From an uncultured Erysipelotrichaceae bacterium (lineage in GTDB: Bacteria; Bacillota_I; Bacilli_A; Erysipelotrichales; Coprobacillaceae), in the NCBI GenBank assembly GCA_900544435.1, contig UQVG01000121.1:1-6472 (forward strand): a stretch of DNA of 6,472 nucleotides, in the 5' to 3' direction. Below, piece after piece: positions 4,896-6,472 of this stretch. Made by a program: the position numbers and the translations under genes. The notes below the pieces were generated by a model. The model saw only the letters and a program-made list of their open reading frames with translations, was not told where the DNA came from and searched no databases. How positions within the stretch are numbered: the first letter of the stretch is position 1; every line of letters begins with the position of its first letter.

Positions 4896-5537
4896 TTATT
4901 TAAAGTTATTTAAACACATGATGATAAAGTTAGACATTAACTGACAGTAGTCATCATAATAGATTTCTAAATTTGCAAGAGCCATAGCATCTTCTAATAA
5001 CTTTGTTCCATGTGTATGGGAATCTAATCCACACGCATGATACATTAAAGTTAAAAATAACATTTTTACTTGTTTTGATGAAAGATGTGGACATTGAACT
5101 TGCAACAATTCAAAGAAATATTCTCTTTGTTTATATGATTTTATTTTAAAATCAGCAAGTTTTTCAACCGAAACGTTGGTTTCAATAATACTTGCAAGAA
5201 TATTATGATAACGCAAATAAAGACGATGTTGATCAAAACATTGACTAAGTTTATTCGCAAAATAAACTTGGTCTATTTTTTTAAATTCAAAAGATTCTTT
5301 TAGAGAATCAATGAATTCTTCTTGTTTTGAAAGGTAGATTTCCAAAAAGATTTCTTCTTTTGTATTAACGTATTTATATAAATTACCTCTAGACCAAGTT
5401 AAAGCCTTAGCAATAGTTGTAAGGGTAATATCGTGATAAGACTGTTTTAAGAATAAATCATTTGTTACTTCCATGATTTGATTAAAACGTTCCTGCTTCT
5501 TTTCAGGACTTCGTGCACGTGTGTTATTTAATTCCAT
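4896..5537 (-). CDS. TetR-family transcriptional regulator
   Basis: A 213-residue one-component regulator. The N-terminal DNA-binding domain is clear: FNQIMEVTNDLF (18-29) is helix 1, and ITLTTIAKALTWSRGNLYKYV (37-57) forms the helix-turn-helix with the characteristic RGNLYKYVxTKEEIF that follows. Residues about 65-213 form the helical ligand and dimer domain, which is variable in this superfamily, so the inducer cannot be predicted. ATG at 5537 has AAAGGAG (5547-5553) nine nt upstream. The gene is first in an operon with the hydrolase and divergent from the dehydrogenase gene. Two 19-bp palindromes in the shared intergenic region are its probable operators, implying repression of the dehydrogenase and perhaps of its own operon. 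Confidence 0.93.
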   Translation of the reverse strand: MELNNTRARSPEKKQERFNQIMEVTNDLFLKQSYHDITLTTIAKALTWSRGNLYKYVNTKEEIFLEIYLSKQEEFIDSLKESFEFKKIDQVYFANKLSQCFDQHRLYLRYHNILASIIETNVSVEKLADFKIKSYKQREYFFELLQVQCPHLSSKQVKMLFLTLMYHACGLDSHTHGTKLLEDAMALANLEIYYDDYCQLMSNFIIMCLNNFK

Positions 5538-5559
5538 TTAAGTAATCTCCTTTGTTTAT

Positions 5560-5588
5560 AGAATATCATATTAAAAAAGTATTGACAA
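5560..5588 (-). promoter_or_regulatory. Promoter of the tetR-hydrolase operon
   Basis: On the minus strand, TTGTCA (5588-5583) and TATTCT (5565-5560) are 17 bp apart, with TG forming an extended -10 (TGATATTCT). Initiation near 5553 would leave a very short leader. Its -35 box overlaps the -35 box of the opposing promoter by five bases, and the first operator begins at the same place. Confidence 0.6.
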
Positions 5589-5610
5589 GTGACGAATCGT
5601 CACTTAATAT
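5582..5610 (+). promoter_or_regulatory. Promoter of the dehydrogenase gene
   Basis: The perfect -35 box TTGACA (5582-5587) is followed after 17 bp by TAATAT (5605-5610, 4 of 6 consensus matches). The first operator fills the spacer exactly (5587-5605) and the second covers the expected start of transcription. This is the standard geometry for repression by a TetR dimer. Confidence 0.7.
5587..5605. promoter_or_regulatory. TetR operator O1
   Basis: AAGTGACGAATCGTCACTT is a perfect 9-bp palindrome around a single central A. It sits between the -35 and -10 boxes of the plus-strand promoter and touches both -35 boxes. Its size and symmetry fit a TetR dimer site, and a related site lies 26 bp downstream, centre to centre. 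Confidence 0.8.
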
Positions 5611-5612
5611 AT

Positions 5613-5631
5613 AAGTAACGAAATGTTACTT
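5613..5631. promoter_or_regulatory. TetR operator O2
   Basis: AAGTAACGAAATGTTACTT is a 7-bp palindrome with a 5-bp centre and shares the AAGT-AC...GT-ACTT frame with O1. It lies over the expected transcription start and ends beside the AAGGAGG ribosome binding site (5632-5638). Its weaker symmetry suggests lower affinity than O1. Confidence 0.75.
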
Positions 5632-5647
5632 AAGGAGGAAACAAAAA

Positions 5648-6472
5648 ATGGAAAGAAGAATTGGATTTATTGGACTTGGAAACATGGGATATCCTATGGC
5701 AGAAAACTTTTTAAAGAAATTTGGACAAGTTATGGTTTATAACCGTAGCCAACAAAAATGTTTAGATTTACAAAAAGAAGGAGCAAGTATTGCCTCAAAT
5801 TTAAAAGAATTAATGGAAAATAATGATATTATTGGTTTATCATTACCTGGACCTAAACAAGTTGAACCTGTTGTTGAAGAATTGCTTGAAAATGGTAAAG
5901 AAGGACAAATAATCATGGATTTTAGTACGATTTCTCCTGCTTTAGCAGTAAGTTTATCAAACAAAGCACAAGAAAAGGGAATTTATTATTATGATATGCC
6001 AGTAAGTGGTGGACCAGCAGGTGTAAGAAATGCAGCTTTATCTATCATGATTGGTGCAACTCAAGAAGAAATTGAAAAGAGTAATTTGATGCCTTATTTA
6101 GAAACAATTGGTAAAACGTTCCATTTTATTGGTGGTAGAGGAAATGGGCAAGCCATTAAAATTATTAATAACTATATGGCTTTTGCAACACAAGTAATCA
6201 ATGGAGAAGCTCTAGCAATGGCTGATGCTTTAGGAATTGATGAAGATACTTTCTATAATGTTGTAACAACAAGTTCAGGTAATAATATGATTTTAAAAGG
6301 AAAAATGAATAAGGTTAAAGAAAAAGATTATCAACCAGGTTTTGCTTTGGATTTAGTTGTCAAAGATCTTGAACTTGCAAGAGATTGTTGTAATGATTTA
6401 CAAATGCCAAACTTTACTTTAAATACAGGATTACAAATGTATCGTTTAGCACAAAGAAAAGGTTGTGGCGCA
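5648..6472 (+). CDS. 3-hydroxyisobutyrate dehydrogenase-family oxidoreductase, 3' end outside window
   Basis: A beta-hydroxyacid dehydrogenase (3-hydroxyisobutyrate dehydrogenase/tartronate semialdehyde reductase family) that interconverts a beta-hydroxyacid and its semialdehyde with NAD(P). The window holds 275 codons; family members have about 290-300, so about 20 residues are missing. GFIGLGNMG (6-14) is the dinucleotide-binding loop of the Rossmann fold. DMPVSGGPAG (116-125) is the substrate-binding signature. GNGQAIKIINN (165-175) carries the catalytic Lys171 and Asn175, and KDLELA (239-244) is the C-terminal conserved pair. YNRS (31-34) after the second strand favours NADP(H) over NAD, by analogy. 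ATG 5648 follows AAGGAGG (5632-5638). The gene is divergent from tetR-hydrolase and its promoter carries the O1/O2 palindromes, so it is a likely TetR target. The exact substrate cannot be told. Confidence 0.9.
   Translation, partial: MERRIGFIGLGNMGYPMAENFLKKFGQVMVYNRSQQKCLDLQKEGASIASNLKELMENNDIIGLSLPGPKQVEPVVEELLENGKEGQIIMDFSTISPALAVSLSNKAQEKGIYYYDMPVSGGPAGVRNAALSIMIGATQEEIEKSNLMPYLETIGKTFHFIGGRGNGQAIKIINNYMAFATQVINGEALAMADALGIDEDTFYNVVTTSSGNNMILKGKMNKVKEKDYQPGFALDLVVKDLELARDCCNDLQMPNFTLNTGLQMYRLAQRKGCGA

Noticed and set aside
5737..5964. Minus-strand 75-codon open frame
   Set aside because: It is antisense to the conserved dehydrogenase gene and has no recognisable features.

Overview
The window comes from a low-GC Gram-positive bacterium (Bacillota). 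The evidence is the AT-rich sequence, purine-rich Shine-Dalgarno sites, Firmicute-type L13 and S9 proteins and an L13-type leader upstream of rplM. An Erysipelotrichia/Coprobacillaceae-like gut commensal is my best guess, but that is an inference from protein flavour and was not tested by any search.

Left part (1-1083): a housekeeping ribosomal operon. A consensus sigma-A promoter (TTGACA-17-TATAAT) is followed by a hairpin leader resembling the L13 autoregulatory leader, then rplM and rpsI, then a strong intrinsic terminator.

Middle part (about 1005-3960): an accessory stretch inserted after rpsI. The last 16 bases of rpsI before its stop position (1005-1020) recur exactly at 2222-2237. The second copy would still encode the S9 C-terminus and a stop codon. 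This is what attL/attR repeats of an element integrated at the 3' end of rpsI look like. The segment between the copies carries a CatA-like acetyltransferase, its terminator and apparently decayed sequence. No integrase is visible. To the right of the second copy lies a two-gene cassette: an HTH protein with an ADP-ribosyltransferase-like (DUF3990-like) domain, and a small partner protein I cannot name. Its promoter sits inside a pair of 33-bp, nearly identical, imperfectly palindromic repeats. The layout suggests an autoregulated toxin-antitoxin or defence module and is the most interesting part of the window.

Right part (3924-6472): a divergent, TetR-controlled metabolic locus. A TetR-family regulator and an acyl-CoA thioesterase/BAAT-like alpha/beta hydrolase form a minus-strand operon ending in a bidirectional terminator. 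A 3-hydroxyisobutyrate-dehydrogenase-family reductase, cut by the window end, is on the plus strand. Between them the two promoters have overlapping, opposed -35 boxes. Two 19-bp palindromes lie over the plus-strand promoter, so one regulator probably controls both directions. The substrate of this pathway cannot be read from the sequence.
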